DNA from: Candidatus Nitronereus thalassa
Lineage (GTDB): Bacteria; Nitrospirota; Nitrospiria; Nitrospirales; UBA8639
Direction: 5' to 3'
Assembly: GCF_032191465.1 (NCBI RefSeq)
Contig: NZ_JAQOUE010000001.1
Coordinates: forward strand, 1,178,001-1,242,000
Length of the DNA: 64,000 nucleotides
Shown: positions 26,274 to 35,408 of the stretch, piece by piece
Numbering within the stretch: position 1 is the first letter of the stretch
Layout: each line of letters opens with the position of its first letter
The notes under the pieces: model-generated
The model's database searches: none
Told to the model about the DNA's origin: nothing
What the model saw: the letters and a program-made list of their open reading frames with translations, nothing else
Program-made: the position numbers and the translations under genes

Positions 26274-27461
26274 CTAACTTTTAGTACTATGTTGAACTAA
26301 AATATTTTGTACAAACTTCACAATGACTTGGGAAAGGATTTTATGTCCATGAGATGTGTAATGACAATGGTCAAAGAACAATTGTGCACCAGATTCTCTC
26401 CATTCCTGACGTAAAATTGGCATTACATCTAAAATTGGAATTCCTAATTTCTGCGCAATCCCCAGGGCCTGTCGTTGTGGAAAATTTAAAACTGCCTCAT
26501 TTTCAACCTGAGATCGAACCGGAAAAATAACCGTTGCCATACCAATATTTTCCTCATCCAAGCGTTCTTTCATGTTGGAAAGAATAACGCTCATTTTATC
26601 CCAAGCACCCTGGCTCCAAGCCCCACCCCAATCATGAATGTGAGCTTTCACAAGTTCTTGAAAATCTAAAGAGAACCCACCAGTTGGCTCTAAGTTTTCA
26701 AAACAACAATCTATATTGTGCTTCCATTCGTTTAAGGTTTCCGGTGGAATTCTTGGCATATGGTCATCCCATTGTTCCGAATCTTGAGTGAAATCAGCAA
26801 AGCGTTTGGAAAATATATGAGACAAATAATTGACTGTCCAACTCCATTGGAGCATAGCTGGAGGCTGAAATAACGGCATCACCCGAGAAGACTGGAAATC
26901 GTTCAAATACAATCCTATGACGACCAAATCTGGTTTGACTCGAAGGCCTGTTTCTTGAAGAATATGCCAATAGGTTTCTAGCCCGATTTCTCCCACACCG
27001 GCGTTAATAGTTTCAATAGGCAAACGACTTTCCCGACTCAAAGCCTCGACACGCCTCACAAATGTCTCCTCTTCAACCACCGAATCAGCAAAAGTAATAG
27101 AATCCCCTAAGAATAAAACTCGTGGATCCGTTTTAGTCTCTATCTCAGGATTTCGGCACCCCAACGAATTAGTATTAATGACAACAGCTTGATGACTTGT
27201 ACCATGATTGGTAAGGACCGCTGTACTGTTTGGCCTCAATCGTCGTCCAGTCTCGGTGATCATGAATAGCCTCCCACCACGCCTTAGAATGTGGCTTTCG
27301 CTTTCTCTCACAGGTTGCGCTAAATGCCTAACATCAACCAACAACGGCGGCGGGAAAAATAGCCGTAAAAAAACTTCAAATAGAAAAAGACCTAAAAAGA
27401 CAAATATGGCAAATCCTATGACAAGGAAAGTTTTTTTCTTACCACTCGTTAACTGGTTCAT
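26274..27461 (-). CDS. Membrane-anchored SGNH/GDSL hydrolase
   Basis: 395 residues. N-terminal membrane helix (~11-32), then an SGNH domain with the nucleophile serine in FLGDSITF, the glycine/asparagine blocks NAGVGEIG and YLNDF, and a C-terminal FDHCHYTSHGH carrying the Asp/His pair. Such proteins are often O-acetyl esterases or acetyltransferase partners acting on surface glycans. The ATG at 27461 was chosen because it lies after the FkbM stop and gives a normal membrane anchor; a longer in-frame reading to 27575 would overlap that gene. DNA here is visibly more AT-rich than the LPS operon. Confidence 0.8.
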   Translation of the reverse strand: MNQLTSGKKKTFLVIGFAIFVFLGLFLFEVFLRLFFPPPLLVDVRHLAQPVRESESHILRRGGRLFMITETGRRLRPNSTAVLTNHGTSHQAVVINTNSLGCRNPEIETKTDPRVLFLGDSITFADSVVEEETFVRRVEALSRESRLPIETINAGVGEIGLETYWHILQETGLRVKPDLVVIGLYLNDFQSSRVMPLFQPPAMLQWSWTVNYLSHIFSKRFADFTQDSEQWDDHMPRIPPETLNEWKHNIDCCFENLEPTGGFSLDFQELVKAHIHDWGGAWSQGAWDKMSVILSNMKERLDEENIGMATVIFPVRSQVENEAVLNFPQRQALGIAQKLGIPILDVMPILRQEWRESGAQLFFDHCHYTSHGHKILSQVIVKFVQNILVQHSTKS

Positions 27462-27498
27462 AGGAATTTCAATTATTTTCGGAGTACAAAAATATTGA

Positions 27499-28437
27499 TC
27501 AATCTGAAGCCTGAAGGTTCGATGAGGCTGCATAATAACGGACAAGAGTCTCTTGGTTAGCCGACCCACGCTCAACCCACAACATATTTCCTCCCGTCAA
27601 TCTCGTGGCTGGTTTAAACCATGCAATGGACTTACCGGATTGCTGCATCCTTTCATACTTGTAAAGGGTATCAATGAAGGCTGAAACGGCTGAAAAAGGC
27701 TCATACCCTCGTTCTAACAGGAGATTCCAAATTGGTTGCGAAAAACCTTCGAAATGTTCCATCTCTACATAGATCAAGGGAAGTGTAGAGGGCCTCAAAA
27801 ATTCTCCCAATCCCACAAGAACCTCATAATCATGACCTTCCGCATCAATTTTCATAAGATCTACCAAGGTAATACCGGCCTTCTCTAAAAACCAATCAAG
27901 GCGTTTCGTCTGAACAATGTGGGACCCTACCGATTCGGAAAATTCTATTAGCGTATGAGCTCCATCATTTCGCGAATCATGCACATGAAGCGTAGCCTCG
28001 CCCTCCCTATCTGATGCGGCCCACTGCAAAACGTGCGCCGGGTGCTTGAAACTATTAAGATCGTAATTATTTTGAACAGTTTGTGCCAACCGAGGATGGG
28101 GTTCAACAAAAAACACCTTTGCGTTTCGATCATATGCCGCAAGTAATCCCATTAAACCTGCATTAGCCCCTACGTCGAAAAACGTCCCATCGGTGGGAAG
28201 AAGTGTTCTAATGGCCCATTGCAAGGCAGGCTCAGTCTCTTCAAAAAACCAAAAAAGGCTGTTCTGGTTAGCTATTCGTAGGTCCACTGAAAGGCGAAGG
28301 CCTGGCTTTATTTCCACAACTTGCCATGGGTCCATCATATAGCAAAAAACACGCTTCATTTTCGAACGACCAATTCGCCCCTTCTTTCTCATCCAGTTAC
28401 GGATAATATGCCTGCAAGAGTCTGGAGAAATTTTCAT
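27499..28437 (-). CDS. FkbM-family methyltransferase
   Basis: 312 residues. SAM-binding motif DVGANAGLMGLLAA, the FVEPHP acidic loop and the FkbM hallmark MKIDAEGHDYEVL are all present. The family O-methylates sugars or hydroxyl groups, often on surface polysaccharides. It lies 37 bases upstream of the SGNH hydrolase gene on the same strand. I place the start at the ATG at 28437; a TTG three codons earlier is also possible. Confidence 0.85.
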   Translation of the reverse strand: MKISPDSCRHIIRNWMRKKGRIGRSKMKRVFCYMMDPWQVVEIKPGLRLSVDLRIANQNSLFWFFEETEPALQWAIRTLLPTDGTFFDVGANAGLMGLLAAYDRNAKVFFVEPHPRLAQTVQNNYDLNSFKHPAHVLQWAASDREGEATLHVHDSRNDGAHTLIEFSESVGSHIVQTKRLDWFLEKAGITLVDLMKIDAEGHDYEVLVGLGEFLRPSTLPLIYVEMEHFEGFSQPIWNLLLERGYEPFSAVSAFIDTLYKYERMQQSGKSIAWFKPATRLTGGNMLWVERGSANQETLVRYYAASSNLQASD

Positions 28438-28715
28438 AGAAAGCAAGATACTTGTACCTAACCTAGTCGTCTAGTACTATTGATTCGGAAAAAAATAAAT
28501 AATTCCCCATGGTACATACTCACAAAGGGACCTGCCATGGCAAAGGGGTTCAAACCATGCAGATTTGAGGATTTCACTTCATCTCTAACGTTGCTCTGTC
28601 CCTAATTCAACTGATCCCTATTCGAATTTCTCAATTAAATACATCGTTGTATGGTTTAAAAATTTCCATCACACATCACCTAATTCCGTTAAACACTTTT
28701 AGGATAGATCCTCCT

Positions 28716-29843
28716 TTGAAACACCCCAAAACCACCCTTCTCATTTTTGGCATTTTGATCCTCATCGCCTTTGACCTTATCCTAACAGTAGGGGTTCGAC
28801 TGGCCTTAAAAGGCACCATCGAAAAGCGGCCTCTTGGGAATCCCGCTAAAATAAGAATTCAACATCCTGTTTATCATCATGGACTGAAACCCAATTCTTT
28901 TTCGAACCAAGAACGGTGGGGGCCGCAAACCTATTCCGTGTTCGTGAATTCTCTTGGATTTCGTGACAAAGAAATCAGAAACATTCCACCTGCAACCAAT
29001 AAATTTAGAATTGTATTTATGGGGGACTCCTTTACGGAAGGGCCAGGAATGGACTTCGAGGACACGTTTGTTGGAATACTATCTGATCAATATGCTGACA
29101 AAAATATTGAAGTGTTGAATGCGGGAATTGGGAGTTATGCCCCTACTGTTTATTATATAAAAACCCTGTACCTGATTAACGAATTGAAACTGAAATTTGA
29201 TCATGTGGTTGTGTGCTTAGACATTTCAGATATCCAGGATGAAGCCATAAACTATGGGATTGCCAATGGAGTGGTCACGGCCCGTATTGACTCATTTCCC
29301 TACACCACAAAAATGTTTATTCACGACTATACAACGATTGGAAGGCTTATCCAACATTACTCTCTCAAAGCCTACTCTCACCTCACCCATCCTTATTCTG
29401 AAACATTACGGACTCAAAGAGAAAAGGATCTCTCCATCGGAAAAATCAGAAGTTCATGGACCATTCATAAGGAAATTTACGAAGAATATGGAAAGAAAGG
29501 TCTGGAACAAGCAAAAATTCGTTTGCAATCACTCTACGAGCTTCTTCACCCTTTAGGCATCTCATTAACCTTGGTTGTCTATCCATACCCCGATCAAATT
29601 ATTAATCATGATTTGGACTCTATCCAAGTTCGATTTTGGAAAGAATGGTCTCAGGAACATGATGTAAATTTTATTAATATTTTCCCTGCTTTTATAAAAC
29701 CAAATGAAACCGAACTGGCCGCAGAAGAGACCATAAGAAAGCATTACTTTCAGGGGGATGACCATTGGAATAAAGAGGGGCATTCCCTAGTGGCCCAAAA
29801 CATCGCGGAGGGACTACAACAAATTGGCATCCCACCTCAGTAA
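28716..29843 (+). CDS. Membrane-anchored SGNH/GDSL hydrolase
   Basis: About 375 residues. Membrane helix near the N-terminus, then FMGDSFTEGPGM with the nucleophile serine, NAGIGSYAP, LDISDIQDE in the Asn block, and a final GDDHWNKEGH with the Asp-x-x-His pair. It resembles the SGNH protein at 26274-27461 in layout but not closely in sequence. No ATG suits the N-terminus: TTG at 28716 has AGGA 11 bases upstream and places the helix at residue ~7; TTG at 28647 is the alternative. AT-rich composition. Confidence 0.8.
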   Translation: MKHPKTTLLIFGILILIAFDLILTVGVRLALKGTIEKRPLGNPAKIRIQHPVYHHGLKPNSFSNQERWGPQTYSVFVNSLGFRDKEIRNIPPATNKFRIVFMGDSFTEGPGMDFEDTFVGILSDQYADKNIEVLNAGIGSYAPTVYYIKTLYLINELKLKFDHVVVCLDISDIQDEAINYGIANGVVTARIDSFPYTTKMFIHDYTTIGRLIQHYSLKAYSHLTHPYSETLRTQREKDLSIGKIRSSWTIHKEIYEEYGKKGLEQAKIRLQSLYELLHPLGISLTLVVYPYPDQIINHDLDSIQVRFWKEWSQEHDVNFINIFPAFIKPNETELAAEETIRKHYFQGDDHWNKEGHSLVAQNIAEGLQQIGIPPQ

Positions 29844-29872
29844 CCTTACCAATCCTTTGGCATTTCCCAACA

Positions 29873-30901
29873 TCACAGAAAATGAGCATTTTTTTCCAGT
29901 ATCCTTTTTGCTGCAACCAATACTTCTTCACCTCCAATTAAATTCATGCAACTCATTTCGCCCCTGGAACATCCAGGATGGAAACATTCTCGGCAATCCA
30001 GGCCCTTATATATAATTTGACATTTCTCTCCCCAGGGTCCCCATACCACAGGATCCGTTGGCCCAAACAAGGCCAACACAGGGCAATCAACAGCGGCCGC
30101 CATATGCATGGGGCCCGCATCATTTCCTACAAATAAACTGCATTTCTTCATCAATGCCGCCAATTGCCGAATGCTAGTCTGCCCTACGAAAGAAATCAAT
30201 TTCAGTTGAGCAGCTCTCGTCACAAAATCCGCGGTACTTCGTTCATTTTCACTTCCTACGATGACCACTTGAAATCCCTCTTTCACGAGGGCATCCCCCA
30301 ACGCAGCAAACCGATCAGGAGGCCAAGCCTTAAACCAATACCTGGCTGCGGGATGCAGCATGATCCATTTTGAGTTGTTCAACCCATGCCGTTCCAAAAT
30401 TTGATCAGCAGCTTGATCTTCCTCTGGACTGACATGGAGTTCAGGGGCATAAGGTCGGGGAGAAAGTCCAAGAGGAATGAGCACCTGAGAATGATAATCT
30501 ACCATCGGCATCGTTCCATATCTTCCAGCCAAGGCCCAAGAATAGACCTTCCCTCGCCATCGGCCCTCATGATTCAAGCCGACTTTCATTGGTGCCCCAG
30601 AAATGGCCGTGAGAAAGGCGGACCGATCCCCGTCGGATAAGTCGATCACACAATCAAATCGACAGGAACGAATGAATCTGAGGAATGGTACTTGTTGAAG
30701 CACATTGCCACGAGGCAGGACAGCAACACGATCAACACAGGGATTATTTTCCAGAACAGCTTCTGTCCCAGGGTTCACAAGGACCGTAATTTTTGCCTGG
30801 GGATATTGCTTGCGGAGAACACGGAGGAGCGGGGTGGTGAGAAGAACATCACCAATATACCGAAGTTTAATGACGAGGATATTTTCAAAGGAGGCGCCCA
30901 T
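29873..30901 (-). CDS. Glycosyltransferase family 9 (heptosyltransferase-like)
   Basis: 342 residues. GT9 marks: IKLRYIGDVLLTTPLLRVLR at the start (catalytic Asp in IGD), a C-terminal GNDAGPMHMAAAVDCPVLAL, and FGPTDPVVWGPWG. It transfers heptose or a related sugar from a nucleotide donor to the LPS core. A WaaQ-type role is possible but not distinguishable by eye. It follows a GT4 gene by 31 bases on the same strand. Confidence 0.88.
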   Translation of the reverse strand: MGASFENILVIKLRYIGDVLLTTPLLRVLRKQYPQAKITVLVNPGTEAVLENNPCVDRVAVLPRGNVLQQVPFLRFIRSCRFDCVIDLSDGDRSAFLTAISGAPMKVGLNHEGRWRGKVYSWALAGRYGTMPMVDYHSQVLIPLGLSPRPYAPELHVSPEEDQAADQILERHGLNNSKWIMLHPAARYWFKAWPPDRFAALGDALVKEGFQVVIVGSENERSTADFVTRAAQLKLISFVGQTSIRQLAALMKKCSLFVGNDAGPMHMAAAVDCPVLALFGPTDPVVWGPWGEKCQIIYKGLDCRECFHPGCSRGEMSCMNLIGGEEVLVAAKRILEKNAHFL

Positions 30902-30932
30902 TAGTTTGGAGAATTTTCAAAAAATGAATGCA

Positions 30933-31973
30933 TCACACATGTGGTCCATCCATCAGTGAGGTATAAACGCTTTCAAGTTTTCTCGTCAGCCGTGAGGCTT
31001 CGAATTTCTCACGCGCCTTTTCATAGCCTTGTCTGGCAAACCGCGCTCTCAGATCATGATTCCTCAGCAACTCGATAACCGCATTGGCATATTGCCAACT
31101 CCATCGACAGACAAACCCAGTGACACGATCCTCGACCAATTCCACCTGCGCATTCGATTTTTTCCCACGAGGTGTGCTCAACGTCACCACAGGAATTTTA
31201 TTGGCCATGGCTTCAGCAATGACGCTGCCAAACGTTTCCCCGACTCGAGCGCCATGGGTAAAGATATCAATTTTTTGATAAAATTCTTGGACATGAACAT
31301 TGGGCTCAGAAATTTTTACTCTCTCTCCTAAGGACAACTGCGCTAAACGTTCTCGCATCGTATTCGGTATCCCCTGAATCACGCACTGAGCCTCAGGCAC
31401 CTTTCGAAACACTTTGGGCAAGCAATCAATACACACGCGATGCCATTTGGCATCATCCGCCCGACTGCACCGGCCTATGGTATAAGAGAACTCTTTTTGT
31501 CTCGGCAATAACTCCTCAAAATCGACGGGATTATACATCACAGCGTATTGCGCAGAAGCTCGTGGAGATTCACGTTGAAGATACCGCATTTGGGAGAATT
31601 CCGACATAAAGAGATGGCAGTCGATTCGCTCCCCCTCGATCGGATCAAAATCATGAAAAATGCTGGTTTCAACAATTTTTGGCCAACCATTGGATTTACT
31701 TGGGAGAGAGCCTGGTTCATGGTGCCCGGATCGATAGACATGACAGATATCAATCTTATGCTCACGGACAATTGCGTCCAGGTCCACGGGCCCAACAATG
31801 ACTGGAATCCCGAGCTTTTCCAATTCGTTGACACGACAACCGCCCTGCTGCCATCCACAGGCCATAACCTCAAATTTTGATTTGTCCAAGTATTTACAAA
31901 ACACTTGAAGGGCCTTCTCAGTGCCTCCCATATCCAAACGATGTGCAGCTTGCAAAACCTTAATTTTAGTCAT
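30933..31973 (-). CDS. Glycosyltransferase family 4
   Basis: 346 residues, GT-B fold. N-terminal HRLDMGGTEKALQVFCKYL (donor/acceptor loop GGTEKA), and a C-terminal half with THGARVGETFGSVIAEAMANKIPVV including the E-x7-E type nucleotide-sugar site. It should act on a surface glycan or LPS outer core; the sugar is not predictable. It is likely co-transcribed with the downstream GT9 gene. Confidence 0.85.
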   Translation of the reverse strand: MTKIKVLQAAHRLDMGGTEKALQVFCKYLDKSKFEVMACGWQQGGCRVNELEKLGIPVIVGPVDLDAIVREHKIDICHVYRSGHHEPGSLPSKSNGWPKIVETSIFHDFDPIEGERIDCHLFMSEFSQMRYLQRESPRASAQYAVMYNPVDFEELLPRQKEFSYTIGRCSRADDAKWHRVCIDCLPKVFRKVPEAQCVIQGIPNTMRERLAQLSLGERVKISEPNVHVQEFYQKIDIFTHGARVGETFGSVIAEAMANKIPVVTLSTPRGKKSNAQVELVEDRVTGFVCRWSWQYANAVIELLRNHDLRARFARQGYEKAREKFEASRLTRKLESVYTSLMDGPHV

Positions 31974-32074
31974 CTTCTATGGCCATGTTCTGTATGACTC
32001 AGCTGAAACTTGTCTGTTTGATATACATCATCGGATTATATAGGGGAAAATCCGTCCTCCCCTTATGTCTCAAT

Positions 32075-33187
32075 TCAATGAGATGAGACTATCGATTGAT
32101 AGACCCGAAGAGTTTCCTCCGCAGCTCGTGTCCAATTAAAACTGGCAGCCTGTTTCCTTCCCCGTCGCCTAAAGGTTTCCTGAACCTTGGGATCCTGAAG
32201 AACGGACAACATCGCCTGCTCTAATTCTTGAACATTGTCAGGATCGACTAAGACCGCCGCATCCCCAGAAACCTCTGGCAACGCCGAGCATCGAGAGGTC
32301 ACAACTGAAGCCCCACAAGCCATGGCCTCAAGAACAGGAAACCCAAATCCTTCGTACTTCGATGGAAACACAAACAGTGAAGTTCTTGAATACAATATCC
32401 GAAGTTCCTCAGGAGGCAGTTGGTCAATACAGACCACGCTGTTCCCCAAATTCAAATCATGAATGTTTCGTTTAATCGAAATTTTTTTAAACGTTGGACT
32501 CCCCACCAGAACAAGAGAAAACCCTTGACGAAAAAATTCGTTTAAGGCAAAGGCCTTAAGGAGCGACTGGTGATTTTTTCTAGGATTAGCGCCTCCCACA
32601 AACAAGATAAATGGTTTGTCAGGAATGCCGAGTCGTTCGCGCAAGGCATAATAGTCCGTTTCTTCCCCAGCATCTGGGAAAAATTCTTTTGACATTCCAT
32701 GATAAACGACCGAAACCCTCGTCGGTGGAAGATCATATAATGTTTGAACTTCCGACGCCGTAAATTCTGATACAGCAATCACCCGTGTGGCCCGATGCAC
32801 CCGCCGTTTCGTCCGCATAAACGAAAGACGTTGACCAAACAACTTTTTGGAATATTCGGGATATCGGTCTAACCAAAGATCATGGATGGTCAATACCGTG
32901 CCATGCCGGCCAGAGGTTTGCACCTTGAAGTTGGTTCCATGATAGACATCCAGTTGATCGTATGAACCACGACCCCGGAAGCTTAGGGGGCTTACTTCAA
33001 CCCAGTTCATCTGGCCAGAATATTTCTCTGCAGGCCAAGGTAACCGAGCTCTCATTCCGGTTGGAATATACCCAAAAAAAATATCTCCGCTTTTGAGTTC
33101 TAACAAGGCCTGCAGCAGATGCTTGGCATAATTTGCGATACCCCCAAACGGTTGAATCAGGGGGGCTGCATCAATGCCAATCTTCAT
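32075..33187 (-). CDS. Glycosyltransferase family 4 (mannosyltransferase-like)
   Basis: 370 residues, GT-B. It starts KIGIDAAPLIQPFGGIANYA, typical of WbpY/MtfB-like GT4 enzymes, with TIHDLWL, a GGANPRKNHQSLLKAF segment and the donor site FPSKYEGFGFPVLEAMACG. Members often add mannose or rhamnose during O-antigen or core building. It lies 101 bases upstream of the next GT4 gene on the same strand. Confidence 0.87.
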   Translation of the reverse strand: MKIGIDAAPLIQPFGGIANYAKHLLQALLELKSGDIFFGYIPTGMRARLPWPAEKYSGQMNWVEVSPLSFRGRGSYDQLDVYHGTNFKVQTSGRHGTVLTIHDLWLDRYPEYSKKLFGQRLSFMRTKRRVHRATRVIAVSEFTASEVQTLYDLPPTRVSVVYHGMSKEFFPDAGEETDYYALRERLGIPDKPFILFVGGANPRKNHQSLLKAFALNEFFRQGFSLVLVGSPTFKKISIKRNIHDLNLGNSVVCIDQLPPEELRILYSRTSLFVFPSKYEGFGFPVLEAMACGASVVTSRCSALPEVSGDAAVLVDPDNVQELEQAMLSVLQDPKVQETFRRRGRKQAASFNWTRAAEETLRVYQSIVSSH

Positions 33188-33247
33188 GGAATCAGATCAC
33201 CCAACGGTGCATAGGTTTATCGTGATTGCAAATAGACAACAAAGATC

Positions 33248-34057
33248 TTACTTTCTAATTCGATCCCATAACTCTGACCACCCTCCCTTATATGGCAGTC
33301 GAGAAATCAACGGACCATAATGAGAAATGAGGCTTTTCAAGGAGTCAGCCTGCGACCGCTGCCTCTCCAACCCTCGACTGACAATCTTCATGAACGTCGT
33401 TTCAATTTCATGGGTCGATGCCTTCCACCCATCAAAACCATAATCTTGAAAAATAGGCAATCGTAATGCCCGATTAATATCCGGGTGATCGGGAAGATTT
33501 ATCGTTTGGTACAATTCGTTTCCCCAGCATTCCGATTCCCGTGACAGTCTTCCCCAATTTTTGGTGATACAATGAAACCCCTTTTGATCCAATTCACCTC
33601 GCAGCACCACGCACCCAAGTTCTTTTCCCAAGAAATTCATGTCGCAAAGGGTTTGCACTTCACTGGAAATGTCCTGAAATAGACCCCGTTTTCCGACAAA
33701 ACCTTTGGGATCTTTAGAGAGGGAAAAACAAGCCTTGCCTTTTTCCATATGGCGCCTGATTTCCTGCCACCCCTTGGGTTTCACCACACAATCTTCAGGA
33801 AGAAAAAGCCAATAATCCCCTTGGCAATTGGCATCACAAACCAACCAATTATAGGCGAGACTTTTAATGACAGGGTTTCTCACGTACCCCAGGCCTTTGG
33901 TGGAAAAAGAACACCCGTTTTGAATCACCGTGAGTTCTACCCCCGCTTCCTGGGCGGATGCTTGACTATGCTTTAGATAATATTCATGGGCGTTCCGATC
34001 TCTCTCCCTATCATCAGGAAATAAAGGGGAGGCGCACATAAAACCATGCAGTTTCAT
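33248..34057 (-). CDS. Putative glycosyltransferase-like protein (GT-A type), tentative
   Basis: 269 residues; no family recognised with certainty. The order N-terminal Rossmann-like half, then GDYWLFLPEDCVVKPKGW (~80-97) with an acidic PEDC in the place of DxD, resembles a GT-A nucleotide-sugar fold. A Trp/His-rich C-terminal half follows. It lies in a glycosyltransferase region and has its own start (ATG at 34057), divergent from the next plus-strand gene. Confidence 0.5.
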   Translation of the reverse strand: MKLHGFMCASPLFPDDRERDRNAHEYYLKHSQASAQEAGVELTVIQNGCSFSTKGLGYVRNPVIKSLAYNWLVCDANCQGDYWLFLPEDCVVKPKGWQEIRRHMEKGKACFSLSKDPKGFVGKRGLFQDISSEVQTLCDMNFLGKELGCVVLRGELDQKGFHCITKNWGRLSRESECWGNELYQTINLPDHPDINRALRLPIFQDYGFDGWKASTHEIETTFMKIVSRGLERQRSQADSLKSLISHYGPLISRLPYKGGWSELWDRIRK

Positions 34058-34219
34058 TTACCCTCGTTTGTCCAATATCGTTTGTCCATTATCGCGAAAA
34101 TTGCAAAAGCCCAATACTTCGCATACCTTAAGGACCAATTAATTGATGCAGAAATTATCTTATATTCAGAACTCTCAATAACAGACAGATGAATCACAAT
34201 CAAGTCACGAAAGCCGATC

Positions 34220-35332
34220 ATGAAAATACTATTCATCACACTTCCAGATCCCGACCATCAAACTGACCAATTGTATACCGGACTCTGTTCCTTGTTAGGA
34301 TCTGACAAGGTTGTGGATTTTCCTTCTAAACCAACTTACCACGACCCTGCGGCAAAAATCTGGTTTGTCCCTCAAGCCTCATCACCTCCTACCTCCCAAG
34401 AAGAGATTATGGAAGGGTTACGTGAACGTCAATTTTCCTGTATGTGTTTTGCTCCCCGTCCCGTAGCATTCAAAACGTTGGATGCCCTCCAAAAATCCGG
34501 AATTCCCCTCCCCCCTTTGATCCTTTTCGATGGTGAAGAAGATTCGCGCATTCGGCATGAATTACTCGCACGCTATCCTATTCAGCTTTATTTTAAACGT
34601 GATTATGTCTGGGGAACACGCAATCGCGCATGGGACTTTATCGATGCCACGCGCGCGTTTCATTGGAACCGTTCCTTATTCGCACGGACCCATCCACTTC
34701 CCTTGGCGGTTGCCCTTCCCACCATTCCGCCGATACCCGACATGCAAAAGACCTTTGATATCTCCTATACCGGACGATCATCCCATCCCTGCCGACCCAA
34801 AGTCGTCAATATCTTACGGCGTACCTCAACCTTCAAATTTGATGGCGGCTTGTTTAGAGATCCATACGATCAAACGTACAAAATGAAGGGAACTTGGATT
34901 GAACGGGCAAAGGATAAGTATTTACCCTCAATTGCATCGCCTCCCCCATACGAAGTGGCGAGGCTTTCGCCCAGCCTGGATCATCCTGGGATACCGCCCT
35001 ATTTTCATCAAATTTTCCAATCCAAAATTGCGGTATCCCTTCGGGGGGGCGGGTTAACCCCTCCCATTCGCTATTATGAGATTGTAGCCTGTAAAACACT
35101 CCTCCTCTCGGATATCCCCTATTCCGTCATCCCGAATAATTTCATCCATAAAGTCCATGCCGTATTTTTCAAACGTAACTTGACCGATATTGTAGAATTA
35201 GTTGAATACTATCTTCGACATGACGCGGAACGGCAGGAAATAATTGAGCAGGGCTACCAACACCTCATCAAATATCATACTTGTGAAAAACGAGCCGAAT
35301 ACTTCCTTGATATTTGCCGAAAAGCTCTGTAA
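34220..35332 (+). CDS. Putative GT-B glycosyltransferase, CgeB/group-1-like
   Basis: 370 residues. The C-terminal half has the group-1 pattern: KIAVSLRGGGLTPPIRYYE, ACKTLLLSD and a terminal helix with repeated LVEYYLRHDAERQEIIEQGYQ. The N-terminal half starts KILFITLPDPDHQTDQLY. CgeB-like glycosyltransferases share this plan, but the match is by eye and only moderate. It lies 76 bases upstream of a radical-SAM gene on the same strand, and the two may work together on a glycan. Confidence 0.55.
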   Translation: MKILFITLPDPDHQTDQLYTGLCSLLGSDKVVDFPSKPTYHDPAAKIWFVPQASSPPTSQEEIMEGLRERQFSCMCFAPRPVAFKTLDALQKSGIPLPPLILFDGEEDSRIRHELLARYPIQLYFKRDYVWGTRNRAWDFIDATRAFHWNRSLFARTHPLPLAVALPTIPPIPDMQKTFDISYTGRSSHPCRPKVVNILRRTSTFKFDGGLFRDPYDQTYKMKGTWIERAKDKYLPSIASPPPYEVARLSPSLDHPGIPPYFHQIFQSKIAVSLRGGGLTPPIRYYEIVACKTLLLSDIPYSVIPNNFIHKVHAVFFKRNLTDIVELVEYYLRHDAERQEIIEQGYQHLIKYHTCEKRAEYFLDICRKAL

Positions 35333-35408
35333 ACATTAAGAAACACTTGGGGAAGACCTTGAACCCTCTAATTTAAACACCAAATCGACCCCCCAAAGAA
35401 CAGAATTC

